From Streptomyces barringtoniae (GTDB taxonomy: Bacteria > Actinomycetota > Actinomycetes > Streptomycetales > Streptomycetaceae): DNA of 64,000 nucleotides. The number at the start of each line of letters is the position of its first letter. Position 1 is the first letter of the stretch. Below are positions 1-8,417 of this stretch, piece by piece. A program made the translations under genes and the position numbers. The notes under the pieces are model-generated. The model did not search any database, was not told where the DNA came from, and saw only the letters and a list, made by a program, of their open reading frames with translations. The DNA is taken from positions 62,001 to 126,000 of the forward strand of contig NZ_JAJHNP010000024.1 of assembly GCF_020819595.1 (NCBI RefSeq). Direction: 5' to 3'.

Positions 1-932
1 GCGCGCAGGGCCGCCTCCGGGTCCACGCCCTGCGTCTCGGCGCGGGCCGCGAGGGCCAGCAGCTGGTAGCCGATGCCCTCGCCCTGCGGGAGTGGCACGT
101 CGAGGCCCGCCGCGCGCGCGCGGGAGGCGAGCTTGGCGGCGAGGGCCAGGCCGGGCTGGCCGAGCGGGACGCCCTCCGTGACCGAGGTGCGCCGCTTCTC
201 CTCGGCCTTGGTGCGCAGCCAGTGCGCCTTGACGTCCTCCGGGGTCTCGGCCTTCTCGTCGCCGAAGACATGCGGGTGCCGGTGGACGAGCTTGGCGACG
301 ATGCCGCCGGCCACGTCGTCGACGGAGAACGGCGCGTCGGGGTGCTCCTCGGCGATCCGGGAGTGGAAGACGACCTGGAGCAGGACGTCGCCCAGTTCCT
401 CGCGCAGCTCCTCGCGGTCGCCGGCCTCGATCGCCTCGACCAGCTCGTACGCCTCCTCGATGCCGTACTTCGCCAGCCCCTGGTGGGTCTGCCGGGACGA
501 CCAGGGGCACTCGGCGCGAATGCGGTCCATGACCTGCACGAGGTCCAGCAGACGGGCGCCGGGGAGGTCGTAGGAGGCCGGCAGCAGCTCCAGCTCCGGC
601 ATGGCGACACGGCCGGAGCCGGCCAGCCGGGCCAGGCCGTCGGTGAGCGCGGGCTCGCCCTCACCGGTGGCGACGACCACCACCGTCCGACCGCCCGCAC
701 AGGCGTCGACCAGCTCCTGCGCGGTGGGGGACGCCTCCCCCACCGCTATGCCGGCCTCCCGCAGATACGGCAGCTGCGGATGCGCTCCGTCCGCGCACAG
801 TACGGCGTCGGCGCCGCGCAGGGCCTGCCAGGCGGGCCAGGACAGCAGGCCGGGCGCGACACGGTGGCTGGTGGTGAGCAGGACGATGCGACCGGGGTCG
901 GCGGCGGCGAGGTCGGGGCTGGATGCGTTCAC
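1..932 (-). CDS. mazG: MazG nucleoside triphosphate pyrophosphohydrolase (3' end outside window)
   Basis: Hydrolyses (d)NTPs to NMP plus pyrophosphate, a house-cleaning and stress-related activity in the cytosol. The N-terminal ~115 residues are a variable actinobacterial extension (VNASSPDLAAADPG start). The MazG core follows: CPWSSRQTHQGLAKYGIEEA, then the EELGDVLLQVVFHSR helix with its metal-binding acidic residues, then HRHPHVFGDE. The reading frame runs off the left edge of the window, so about the last part of the catalytic or tail region is missing. The start chosen is the GTG at 932; an in-frame GTG lies six codons upstream and cannot be excluded. A DnaA-box-like sequence (TTGTCCACA, 972-980) lies 40 bp upstream. 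Confidence 0.93.
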   Translation of the reverse strand, partial: MNASSPDLAAADPGRIVLLTTSHRVAPGLLSWPAWQALRGADAVLCADGAHPQLPYLREAGIAVGEASPTAQELVDACAGGRTVVVVATGEGEPALTDGLARLAGSGRVAMPELELLPASYDLPGARLLDLVQVMDRIRAECPWSSRQTHQGLAKYGIEEAYELVEAIEAGDREELREELGDVLLQVVFHSRIAEEHPDAPFSVDDVAGGIVAKLVHRHPHVFGDEKAETPEDVKAHWLRTKAEEKRRTSVTEGVPLGQPGLALAAKLASRARAAGLDVPLPQGEGIGYQLLALAARAETQGVDPEAALR

Positions 933-1017
933 GCTCCGAACGTAACCCACGGCGGCAGAGAGCGGATTCGGTTGTCCACAGGGCGGGGACGATCATATGA
1001 ACGTATGACCGGCTGCC

Positions 1018-1671
1018 CTATGCCGTAACCGGCTGCCCGCCCGACGCCGTCGTGACCTCCCGCACCCACGGCGTCTTCGCGTCCACGCGGCTGCTCTTCT
1101 GCACGTCCCAGGCGCCGTAGCGTGGGTTGACGTCGATGCGCAGTTCGCGGGAGGCCTTGGACAGTGCCTTCCAGAAGGCCGGCTGGGTGGTGTCGGTGCC
1201 GAGCTGCAGGGCCAGCTTCTGCGCCTCCAGCTGGAGCCGGAGGTTGTCGTCGAGGTGGGCCGGGGCGATGCCGTACTTCTGCAGCCAGGCCGTCTGCAGC
1301 CCCTTGGCGCCGCCGGCCTGCTGCTCCAGCCCGGCGCGCATCTGCTCGACCTCCTTGCGGCTGACCGTGATGCCCGCGTCCTGTGCGGCGCGGTGCAGCA
1401 CCCGGTCGAGGACCATGTTGTGCAGGGTGTCCCGGGTGAGACTGCTGGTGGAGGCGAGGACCTGCTGGTACTGGGCCTCGTCCGGAACCGCGGCGCGCTG
1501 TGCCCTGCGGACCTCGTCGACCCGGCTCTCCAGCTGGGCGACGGTGATCCGCTGCCCGCCGACGACGGCCGCGGCACCCGCGTGCGCATCGTTTCCGCAG
1601 GCGGTCAGCAGGGGTGCCGCGGCGGCGATCGCGGCGGTGAGGAGGAGCGCGGTGCGACGGCGGCGGTGCAA
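1018..1671 (-). CDS. SurA N-terminal domain lipoprotein (periplasmic-type chaperone-like)
   Basis: A 217-residue exported lipoprotein. The signal peptide has an RRRR n-region and a lipobox LLTAC with Cys25. After it comes a SurA_N-like segment: VVGGQRITVAQLESRVDEVR, then a helical region in which paired helices and an extension (VSRKEVEQMRAGLEQQAGG) match the SurA/PrsA N-terminal fold. No parvulin PPIase domain is present, so it may act as a holdase at the cell surface rather than an isomerase; this is inference. The start is a TTG preceded by GGGAGG at 5 bp, which fits better than the longer upstream reading. It is transcribed in the same direction as mazG with an 85-bp gap. Confidence 0.8.
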   Translation of the reverse strand: MHRRRRTALLLTAAIAAAAPLLTACGNDAHAGAAAVVGGQRITVAQLESRVDEVRRAQRAAVPDEAQYQQVLASTSSLTRDTLHNMVLDRVLHRAAQDAGITVSRKEVEQMRAGLEQQAGGAKGLQTAWLQKYGIAPAHLDDNLRLQLEAQKLALQLGTDTTQPAFWKALSKASRELRIDVNPRYGAWDVQKSSRVDAKTPWVREVTTASGGQPVTA

Positions 1672-1689
1672 GGAAACCTCCCGAGGAGA

Positions 1690-1707
1690 TTGTGCGACGG
1701 TGCACAA
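1690..1707. promoter_or_regulatory. Short inverted repeat upstream of the SurA-like gene
   Basis: TTGTGC (1690-1695) and GCACAA (1702-1707) form a 6-bp-arm inverted repeat separated by 6 bp, about 20 bp before the TTG start at 1671. Its size and place fit an operator, but no regulator is indicated. Confidence 0.3.
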
Positions 1708-1810
1708 AGTCTTGCGGTGATCGATGGTAGGCAGTGGGCAGGCCGTGGCCAACCCATTCGACCAACGATTCGCACGCGCTTCGGGCACCGCCGCGCGCGC
1801 CGCCCACGGA

Positions 1811-2638
1811 TCAGCCGGTGATCGCCACCGGCGCGTCCCACGCGTCACGGTCGACGGTGAGCGTGATCCCGCCGTGCGACTCCTTGCTGTTGACCATGTA
1901 CTGATGGCCGCGGCTGTGGTTGGTGAACTGGGTGGAGCCCCACGGCCAGTCCGCCGTCGTCGTGTTGTTCTTGTCCCACAGCGCGTACCAGAGGTTGCCC
2001 GGCAGGTCCGTCTTGTCGGTGGCGGTGGCGATGGCCTTGGCGCTGGAACTGCTGAAGCCGTAGTAGCCGGCGCGGTACGTCTTGGCGTGCAGCCCCTTGT
2101 CGAAGGCGCGCACATACGTCAGCACGGCGTCGTTGCACGACGTGTTCGTGGTGTCGTACGCCTCCATGTCGAGGTAGATCGCGCTGCCCGCCTTCATGCC
2201 CAGGGCGGAGGCCCTGGCCACGGCGTCGGCGGCGTCCGTCGCCCCGAGGGAGGCGGCGGTGGCGGAGGTCAGCTTCTCCGGGTTGGAACCGGACTGGCAG
2301 GGCGGCTGCGCGCCGACGTAGATCGGGACGAGCTTCCAGCCGAGGGAGCTGACCGACTTCACCCAGGAGGCGGTGAGGTTGGGCTGGGCGCAGCCCCGGT
2401 TCCTGCCGCCCACGTAGACGGCGGCGGCACCGTAGAAGCCGGTGTGCCAGGCCTTCATCGTGGACAGCGAGGGCGCGGTGCAGGTGTCGAACGCACGCCC
2501 GGTGAAGGTCTTCTGTGCGGGCCACGCGGTGGCGGCCATGGAGGTCTGGGCGGCTATACCGGCGCCCGCGACGACGGCCGCCCCGGCCACCGCCCACGTG
2601 ATGTATCTGCGCTTCTTCGACTGCCGATGGCCGGCCAT
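1811..2638 (-). CDS. Secreted DUF1906 (glycoside-hydrolase-like) protein
   Basis: A 275-residue exported protein. A basic N-region (HRQSKKRR) is followed by a hydrophobic h-region (AVAGAAVVAGAGIAAQT) and an AMA-type cleavage site near residue 40. The mature part resembles the DUF1906 / Rv2525c-like TIM-barrel family: FDTCTAPSLSTMKAW, GFYGAAAVYVGG, WKLVPIYVG, a conserved acidic strand SAIYLDMEAYD, and the C-terminal LTVDRDAWD. Family members are Tat- or Sec-exported proteins with lysozyme-like or rolled-barrel folds; the substrate is not established. The ATG at 2638 is chosen because AGGGGTGGG lies 4-5 bp upstream; an in-frame GTG three codons earlier has no room for a ribosome site. It is monocistronic, with 139 bp to the next gene. 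Confidence 0.82.
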   Translation of the reverse strand: MAGHRQSKKRRYITWAVAGAAVVAGAGIAAQTSMAATAWPAQKTFTGRAFDTCTAPSLSTMKAWHTGFYGAAAVYVGGRNRGCAQPNLTASWVKSVSSLGWKLVPIYVGAQPPCQSGSNPEKLTSATAASLGATDAADAVARASALGMKAGSAIYLDMEAYDTTNTSCNDAVLTYVRAFDKGLHAKTYRAGYYGFSSSSAKAIATATDKTDLPGNLWYALWDKNNTTTADWPWGSTQFTNHSRGHQYMVNSKESHGGITLTVDRDAWDAPVAITG

Positions 2639-2720
2639 GAATCCCACCCCTGGTGCGTGCGTGTCCTACGTCGATGCCGTGCCACGGCAGTTCACAGGAA
2701 CCTCCCGGGCAACGGCATAT

Positions 2721-4256
2721 TTAACCGCGCACCTGTCCGAGCCACTGCAGGGTGCGCCGGATCTCCAGGGCCATCGGATAACCGGGGCCGTGCAGCCGCT
2801 CCACGTCCATCAGCAGCCGGGCGAGGGTGTCGTGGGCGGACGGCCGGTCGCCGAGGGCGAGCAGCAGATGGCCGATGCGCCGGCGGACGTCGTGGGCGAG
2901 CTGCGGGTCGCCGGAGACGTACTGGTTCTCGTAGTACGGCAGCAGCGCGCGGTACTCGGCGAGCGCGGCGGCCGGCTGGCCCAGCTGCTCCAGGCACTGC
3001 GCGGCCTCGTAGCGGTAGCGCAGGGACTGCGGGTCGGCCTGGCCGGCCTCGGCGGCGCGTTCGTCGGCGAGGCGGCGCAGTTCGGGCAGCGCGCGCCGGT
3101 ACTGGCCGTCGTCCATGAGCGTGGCCGCGTACTGCTTGCGCAGGGTGCGCACGACCGGGGAGTGCTCGCCGTGCTGCTCGGCGGCGGCGGGCAGGATCGC
3201 GCCCAGGATGTCCACGGCCTGGGTGATGCGCCCCTCCCCCAGCAGCCGCTTGACCTCGTCCACGGCGGCGGCGACGTCGGGCTTCTCGGCCACCGGCGGC
3301 GCCGGCGCGACGGGGGCGGGCTGGTGCGCGGGGGTTCGCGCGCGGTCCGGCCAGGGGGCGTGCGGGCGCAGGAAGGGGCGCGTGGGGTCCAGGGGCGCCC
3401 CGGTGGGCGTCCCGCGCGCGGGCAGGAGCGCCGCCAGGTCCTCGTACACCTCCTGCGCGGACGCCGGCCGGTGCTGCGGGTCCTTGGCGAGCAGGCGCAG
3501 CACGAGCCGCTCCAGCGCCTCGGGGACCTCGGGGCGGATACGGCGTACGGGCAGCGGCGGCTCGTACAGGTGCCGGTGCAGCACCCCGAGCGCCGTCGAG
3601 CCCGCGAACGGGACGTCGCCGCTGAGCAGTTCGTGCAACAGCACCCCGAGCGCGTACAGGTCGGTGTACGGGCCGACCGCGCCGCCCATCGCCTGTTCCG
3701 GCGCCATGTAGGCGGGCGAGCCGATCGGGGAGCCGGTGTGGGTCAGGCGGGTGGTGTCGGTGTCCATGACCGAGGCCACGCCCAGGTCGAGCACGGTGAC
3801 CGTGCCGTCCTGCTTCACCATCACGTTGCGCGGCTTGAGGTCGCGGTGCACGATCGGCACGGCGTGCACGGCGCTCAGCACGGCGCACAGTTGCGCGGCC
3901 ACCGCGACCGCCCACTGCCACGGGTACGGATCGTGTTCGGCGAGGTGGTCGGACAGGTCGGCGCCGTCGACGTACTGCATGACGAGGAACAACTCCTCGC
4001 CCTCGCTGCCCGCGTCGTGCACGGTCACCAGGCCGGGGTGGTCCACCTGCGCGGTCACCCGGCACTCGCGCATGAACCGGCGGCGCAGTTCGTCCGCCTC
4101 CTGGCCCGCCACCTTGTCGGGGCGCAGCAGCTTCACGGCCACGCGCCGGTCCAGCCGCCGGTCGTACGCCGTCCACACCTGGCCCATGCCGCCCTGTCCG
4201 ATGAGCGTGGACAGTTCGTACCGGCCGGCGACGACACGTCCTGCCGCCACGCTCAC
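2721..4256 (-). CDS. Serine/threonine protein kinase with C-terminal TPR region
   Basis: A 511-residue cytosolic Hanks-type kinase. It has the glycine loop GQGGMGQVW (~20-28), catalytic Lys in VAVKLL (~41), HRDLKPRNV (~134), DLG in place of DFG (~155) and APE in MAPEQAMGG (~183). A Pro-rich linker after ~270 leads to a C-terminal ~180 residues of TPR-like helical repeats (DDGQYRRALPELRRLADER, LEQLGQPAAALAEYRALL). No transmembrane helix is seen, so it is not a PASTA-type receptor kinase. The GTG start at 4256 overlaps the stop of the upstream membrane-protein gene by 4 bp (GTGA); a second GTG at 4250 has a better-spaced GGAAGG. The coupling suggests the small membrane protein is a partner or substrate. 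Confidence 0.9.
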   Translation of the reverse strand: MSVAAGRVVAGRYELSTLIGQGGMGQVWTAYDRRLDRRVAVKLLRPDKVAGQEADELRRRFMRECRVTAQVDHPGLVTVHDAGSEGEELFLVMQYVDGADLSDHLAEHDPYPWQWAVAVAAQLCAVLSAVHAVPIVHRDLKPRNVMVKQDGTVTVLDLGVASVMDTDTTRLTHTGSPIGSPAYMAPEQAMGGAVGPYTDLYALGVLLHELLSGDVPFAGSTALGVLHRHLYEPPLPVRRIRPEVPEALERLVLRLLAKDPQHRPASAQEVYEDLAALLPARGTPTGAPLDPTRPFLRPHAPWPDRARTPAHQPAPVAPAPPVAEKPDVAAAVDEVKRLLGEGRITQAVDILGAILPAAAEQHGEHSPVVRTLRKQYAATLMDDGQYRRALPELRRLADERAAEAGQADPQSLRYRYEAAQCLEQLGQPAAALAEYRALLPYYENQYVSGDPQLAHDVRRRIGHLLLALGDRPSAHDTLARLLMDVERLHGPGYPMALEIRRTLQWLGQVRG

Positions 4257-4891
4257 CTTCCGCCCTCGTGACCGTCGTGCCGGCCGTCGTGCCGGCCGTC
4301 GTGCTGGCGCAGGTAGTCGCTCAGCTCGTCCAGTTCGGCGCGGACCTGCTCGATGTGGGTGGGCGCCGGGCGCTGGGGCGGTGCGGGCACGTGCGGCTGG
4401 GGCGCGGGGACGTGGGGCATCGGGGCCGGGACGTACGGGGGTTGCGGCGTGCTCGGCCTGCTCGGCGCGGTCGTCGCGGTGAACGGCGAGACGGGCTGGG
4501 GGTATGCGTAGCCCGGCCCCAACCGCACCTGCCCGGCGTAGGCCTGGCGGAGCCGATGGAAGTGGCGTATGTCCGCGTAGAGGTAGTAGGCGACGCAGGC
4601 GACGGCGTTCAGCAGCAGCATGCTCATGCCCAGATTGCCGTTCGCCGAGCTGAAGTCGTCGGTGTGGTCGGTGCTGAAGAGTGCGAAGCAGATACCGAGG
4701 ACGGTCACGGATCCGCCGAAGAACCACCACTCGGCGGGCCTGCGGGTCACGATCGCCGCACGCAGCGGGGCCGCCCACGCCAGGAATCCGATGCTGAGGA
4801 ACGCCAACGCCACGAAGATCACGCGCAACAGGACCAGCACCCCGGTCGAGGGTGGCTGCGGCGGAGGCGGCGCGTAGCCGTGGCCTTGCAT
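4253..4891 (-). CDS. Small integral membrane protein coupled to the kinase
   Basis: A 212-residue protein. A short Pro-rich N-terminus precedes about four hydrophobic segments (VLLRVIFVALAFLSIGFLAW; WWFFGGSVTVLGICFALF; LGMSMLLLNAVACVAYYLY), followed by a cytoplasmic-type tail rich in Pro, Ala and His-Val-Pro repeats (PHVPAPQPHVPAP). The tail ends in a triple RHDG repeat. AGGAG lies 5 bp before the ATG. No family is recognised. Its stop overlaps the start of the downstream Ser/Thr kinase, so the two are probably translated together; the unstructured, repeat-rich tail would be a natural kinase substrate, but that is inference. Confidence 0.75.
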   Translation of the reverse strand: MQGHGYAPPPPQPPSTGVLVLLRVIFVALAFLSIGFLAWAAPLRAAIVTRRPAEWWFFGGSVTVLGICFALFSTDHTDDFSSANGNLGMSMLLLNAVACVAYYLYADIRHFHRLRQAYAGQVRLGPGYAYPQPVSPFTATTAPSRPSTPQPPYVPAPMPHVPAPQPHVPAPPQRPAPTHIEQVRAELDELSDYLRQHDGRHDGRHDGHEGGR

Positions 4892-5002
4892 GGCTGCTCC
4901 TGGAGGCCTGATGCGTACGGACGTGTGTGCTGAGTCCGAGCGTATAGGCCGCCAGGGACAGCCGGTCCCGGGTGTACCGAACCGTTGCCGCGCTCCGGGG
5001 CC

Positions 5003-7333
5003 TCAGTCCGGTGCCACCGTCCCGTCCGTCAGCCCGTCGTACATCCCGCGCACGAGTTGCTCGCCGAGCCGGCCCGCAAGCCGCAGCGCCCGCTCGAACT
5101 CCTCGAGTGCGCGGAAACGCGCGCCGTAGCGCCGTTGTTCGTCCAGCGGAAGCCGGGGCAGCTGCAGTCGGCGCACGTCCAGCCGGGTCGCGGTGGAGGC
5201 GTAGCTGCTGGCCTGCCGGTTGTTGGCGGTGCCGCGCAGGAACCCGGCGAGGAACCACGGGTCGAGCGCCGTGCGATCGGGGCGCAGCAGCACGAGGTTG
5301 CGCCCCAGGGCGGCGCCCCCCGTCGCGTCGTCGATCACGCGTGCCACCGAGCCGCCGCCCAGCACCGGTACGACGACGTCGCCCGGCTCGGTCAGCACAG
5401 CCTCCTCCTCGCTCTCCGGAAGCGTCCCGGAGGGCGCCGCTGCGGCGAGGACGTCGTGGTCGGTCAGGACGGGCACGCGCGCGTGGCCGCCGTTTCCTCC
5501 GGTGCGCATCATCAGCGCGCCCCCGCGCGCGAGTTCACCGATGGTGGTGAGCGGCCAGCGCGCGCCCGGTGCGGGGGCGGCGGGCGGCGGAGTGAGCTCG
5601 CCGGTCAGGCGCAGGGTCTCACCGAGGCGCTCGCGCACCGCCGCGAGCTGCTCCGCGCCGTCGGCCACGGCCGCCGGGGGCAGATGGCGGGCGGGGGCCA
5701 GGTCGACGTCGTCGTCGAGGAGTTCGATGACCGGCACGGAACGGGCGAGCCCCGGCCGATCCGTCGGCCGCCCCGCGCGCTCGAAGGCACGCCAGGCGTC
5801 CAGCACGGCCTCGCGCACGGCCGGCCAGTCCGGCCCGCCGCGTCCCTCCCCGGCGAACCTGCCGGTGTCCACGAGCAGCACCTCGGGCGACGCCGGGGTC
5901 CGGTCGGGCCGGCGCAGCACCCACACGTGCAGCGGGATGTTGTACGGCGGTGCCGCCCCGACCGGCAGCGCGACCACGGCCCGCAGCGCGCCCCGGCGCA
6001 GCAGGTCGGCGCGGATGCGGCGCCCGGAGCGACGGGAGGCGGCGGCCGGCGGCATGAGCAGCACGGCACAGCCGCCGTCGGCCAGCCGGGCCAGCGCGTG
6101 CTGCACCCAGGCCAGTTCGGACTCGGTGCGGGCCGGGAAGCCGTACTCCCAGCGGGGGTCGTAGGCGAGTTCGTCGTGGCCCCAGTTGCGCTCGTTGAAC
6201 GGCGGATGGCACAGCACGGCGTCGGCGCGCAGCTCGGGGTGGGCGTCGGCGCGAAGGGTGTCGCCGACGGCTCCGCGTACGCCGGCCCGGGAGTGCAGGG
6301 CGAGCCGCAGCGCGGTGAGCGCGGCCAGGTCGGGCGCGCTGTCCTGGGCGTACAGCTCCTGGCCGGGGCGGGTGTCGACGGCCCGCAGCAGGGCGCCGGT
6401 GCCGCAGGCGGGGTCCAGGACGGTGCGGGCGGGGCCGGCGAGGTCGGCCATGAGTCCGGCGAGTTCGGCCGGGGTGAGCGTGTACTGGCGGGGGTTGGCG
6501 TCCAGGTGCCGGCCCAGCAGGAACTCGAAGGCCTGCCGCGCCCCGGTCTCGGCGGCCAGCTCGGCCGCTCCCCGCAGGAGCGGGGCGGAGGGGAGAAGTT
6601 GAGGGCCGGTGGGGGTGCGGAGGGCGGGGGTGCGGGGGGTGGGGGCGTTTGCGGTGGCGGCGCTTGAGGTGGGGGTGGTGGGAGTGCTGGGGGTGGCGGG
6701 GGTGGTGGGGGTACCGTGAACGGCGGTGGTCCTGTGAACAGCTGGTGGGGTGTTCACAGGCTGCTCGGCCGCTGAGGAGTTCACAGCGGGGGGCGTGAGC
6801 GCCGCGTTCACACTCGGCGTCGCGGGATCGGGGTTCACACCGGCGGTCCCAGGGGTCGCGTTCACACCCGGTACCGCGGCACCTGAGTTCACACCGGATG
6901 ACCCCGGACCGCCACGCCCGGTCCGCCGCCCCCGCACGCTGCCGAAACGCGCCGCCAGCACCTCCTCCAGCGCGCCCGGCAGCGTCGCGGCGAGGCGCGC
7001 GTCGGAGCCTGCGCTCGCGTCGAGCCAGACGGTGGGGCGCTCGTGGATCAGCAGCAGGACGCAGCCGGCGTGCACCAGGGCGGTCAGCGGGCCCTCGGGA
7101 TGTCCGACGAGCTGCTGCCAGACGCGTTCCCGCAGCGGGACCTCGGCGAGTTTGCCCTGCTTGCGCAGCCAGGCCTCGACCTCGGCGAGCGCGAAGGACG
7201 GGCTGGTCTCGGTGCCGCCGACCGGTTTGGGGAAATCGGCGTGCCTGCGGCGCCAGTTGCTGACGGCGGCCCGGCCCACTCCGGCGAGCCGGGCGATTCC
7301 GGCCGCGGTCACCTCTGTCGCGTTGTCCTGCAC
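5003..7333 (-). CDS. Orphan N6-adenine DNA methylase fused to an S-subunit-like domain
   Basis: A 776-residue protein with four parts. An N-terminal winged-HTH-like segment (AAGIARLAGVGRAAVSNWRR, ~9-30) comes first. A low-complexity Val-Asn/Pro-Thr linker (~145-250) contains six exact 9-residue repeats. A type I HsdM-like methylase core follows, with SAM motif LDPACGTGALL (~304) and motif IV written CHPPFNERNW (~373) in place of the usual N/D-PP-F/Y. The C-terminal ~190 residues read like a type I specificity half (WPLTTIGELARGG... LPRLPLDEQRRYGARFRALE). No endonuclease, translocase or separate HsdS gene is nearby. The GTG start at 7333 is chosen; the frame is open further upstream but has no better site. 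It could be an epigenetic regulator or a defence remnant. Confidence 0.88.
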   Translation of the reverse strand: MQDNATEVTAAGIARLAGVGRAAVSNWRRRHADFPKPVGGTETSPSFALAEVEAWLRKQGKLAEVPLRERVWQQLVGHPEGPLTALVHAGCVLLLIHERPTVWLDASAGSDARLAATLPGALEEVLAARFGSVRGRRTGRGGPGSSGVNSGAAVPGVNATPGTAGVNPDPATPSVNAALTPPAVNSSAAEQPVNTPPAVHRTTAVHGTPTTPATPSTPTTPTSSAATANAPTPRTPALRTPTGPQLLPSAPLLRGAAELAAETGARQAFEFLLGRHLDANPRQYTLTPAELAGLMADLAGPARTVLDPACGTGALLRAVDTRPGQELYAQDSAPDLAALTALRLALHSRAGVRGAVGDTLRADAHPELRADAVLCHPPFNERNWGHDELAYDPRWEYGFPARTESELAWVQHALARLADGGCAVLLMPPAAASRRSGRRIRADLLRRGALRAVVALPVGAAPPYNIPLHVWVLRRPDRTPASPEVLLVDTGRFAGEGRGGPDWPAVREAVLDAWRAFERAGRPTDRPGLARSVPVIELLDDDVDLAPARHLPPAAVADGAEQLAAVRERLGETLRLTGELTPPPAAPAPGARWPLTTIGELARGGALMMRTGGNGGHARVPVLTDHDVLAAAAPSGTLPESEEEAVLTEPGDVVVPVLGGGSVARVIDDATGGAALGRNLVLLRPDRTALDPWFLAGFLRGTANNRQASSYASTATRLDVRRLQLPRLPLDEQRRYGARFRALEEFERALRLAGRLGEQLVRGMYDGLTDGTVAPD
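6731..6892 (-). repeat. Six 27-bp tandem units inside the methylase gene (VN-x7 repeat)
   Basis: On the + strand the hexamer GTTCAC recurs at 6752, 6779, 6806, 6833, 6860 and 6887, exactly 27 bp apart. In the methylase frame this makes six 9-residue units each starting Val-Asn (for example VNSGAAVPG, VNATPGTAG, VNPDPATPS). The bases between the hexamers have diverged while GTGAAC itself is constant. The last unit also forms a 10-bp-arm palindrome, CCTGTGAACA / TGTTCACAGG, at 6731-6760. Confidence 0.85.
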
Positions 7334-7415
7334 CGGCCCCGCTCCCCTCGTCCCGTGTGTGCCGAGCATACCGGCGTACACATGATCCGTGCATTCACGC
7401 CGTGTACTGCTCCAC

Positions 7416-7447
7416 GCCTGTGAACCGTGTTGACTCGGTTCACAGGC
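7416..7447. promoter_or_regulatory. 12-bp-arm palindrome overlapping a -35 element, divergent promoter region
   Basis: GCCTGTGAACCG (7416-7427) and CGGTTCACAGGC (7436-7447) form a perfect inverted repeat with an 8-bp spacer that itself holds a -35-like TTGACT (7430-7435). It lies between the methylase start and the exported protein starting at 7519. The position fits a repressor operator for the + strand gene and possibly for the methylase. The same CCTGTGAAC core recurs inside the methylase gene. A weak terminator role cannot be excluded. Confidence 0.6.
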
Positions 7448-7518
7448 TCTGCTCTTATTGACCCAGCGAACGAGTGGCCACCGGAGGGGGAGGCCGCCGC
7501 TTTGGGGAGGGATTCGCC

Positions 7519-8193
7519 ATGGGCATGAAGGCCAAGGTCGCGCTGGGCGCCGTCGTGGGGGTCGTCGTCATCGGTGCCGTGTCGGCGAACGCCGGCAGCA
7601 GCGGCAAGGACGGCGGTTCCGGCGGCAGCGGCAAGGGCTCTTCCGCCTCCGCGGAGCACACGCACGGCGGCGCCAAGGACAAGAAAAAGGCCGCCGCCAT
7701 CGCCGGCGACGGTGAGTACCAGGTCGGCTCGGACGTGAAGCCGGGCCTCTACCGCACCACCGGCAACACCGACGACATGTGCTACTGGGAGCGCGCCAAG
7801 GACGCGAAGGGCGAGATGGAGTCGCTGCTCGCCAACGACAACGTCACCGGTACGAGTTACGTGACCATCAAGCCCACCGACAAGATCTTCAAGTCCACCG
7901 GCTGCAAGGACTGGGAGGCCGTCGACCCCAAGGCGAAGGGCACGCCCGCTTCCTCGATGGACGGCGACGGCGGCATGTTCAAGGTCGGCACCGACATCGC
8001 GCCGGGCACCTACCGGTCGACCGGGAACACGGCCGACGACAACTGCTACTGGGAGCGCACCAAGGACGCCGCGCACGGGCTGAACTCGGTCATCGCCAAC
8101 GACAACGTGACCGGCACGGCCGTCGTCACCATCAGCCCGAGTGACGCCTACTTCAAGACCAACGGCTGCGGCGACTGGAAGAAGACGGCCTGA
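7519..8193 (+). CDS. Exported protein with two copies of a ~65-residue domain
   Basis: A 224-residue protein with an N-terminal hydrophobic segment (KVALGAVVGVVVIGAVSANA) that is a signal peptide or membrane anchor, then a Gly/Ser-rich and His/Lys-rich stretch. Two tandem copies of one domain follow: YQVGSDVKPGLYRTTGN...CYWER...LLANDNVTGTSYVTI...STGCKDW and FKVGTDIAPGTYRSTGN...CYWER...VIANDNVTGTAVVTI...TNGCGDW. Each copy has two conserved cysteines that may pair after export. No enzyme motif is visible; similar modules occur in actinobacterial surface proteins of unknown function. The ATG at 7519 is chosen for its GGGGAGGG at 7 bp. It is the nearest gene to the palindrome at 7416-7447. Confidence 0.8.
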   Translation: MGMKAKVALGAVVGVVVIGAVSANAGSSGKDGGSGGSGKGSSASAEHTHGGAKDKKKAAAIAGDGEYQVGSDVKPGLYRTTGNTDDMCYWERAKDAKGEMESLLANDNVTGTSYVTIKPTDKIFKSTGCKDWEAVDPKAKGTPASSMDGDGGMFKVGTDIAPGTYRSTGNTADDNCYWERTKDAAHGLNSVIANDNVTGTAVVTISPSDAYFKTNGCGDWKKTA

Positions 8194-8331
8194 CCCGGGC
8201 CGTCCCACCGTCGCGCACCGCACACCGCTCCAACCGCGCACCGCACCGCACCCGCGCATCGCCCCCCACCGCGCACACGCGCACCGCACCTGTCCCACCG
8301 GCTCCGGCTGCCCGGGCCCGACCCCGCGCAG

Positions 8332-8345
8332 CCGGACCGGTCCGG
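8332..8345. repeat. Perfect 14-bp palindrome in a CGCACCGC-rich spacer
   Basis: The 224-bp gap between two exported-protein genes is dominated by imperfect CGCACCGC repeats (8213-8300), then holds the palindrome CCGGACCGGTCCGG. No terminator-like loop and no promoter consensus are clear. It may be an operator of the lipoprotein gene downstream. Confidence 0.35.
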
Positions 8346-8417
8346 ACGCCGTACGACTTGCCGTTCGGCTCGCCGTACACACATCCCCGTACCACCCGGC
8401 TCTCCTGAAGGACTGTC

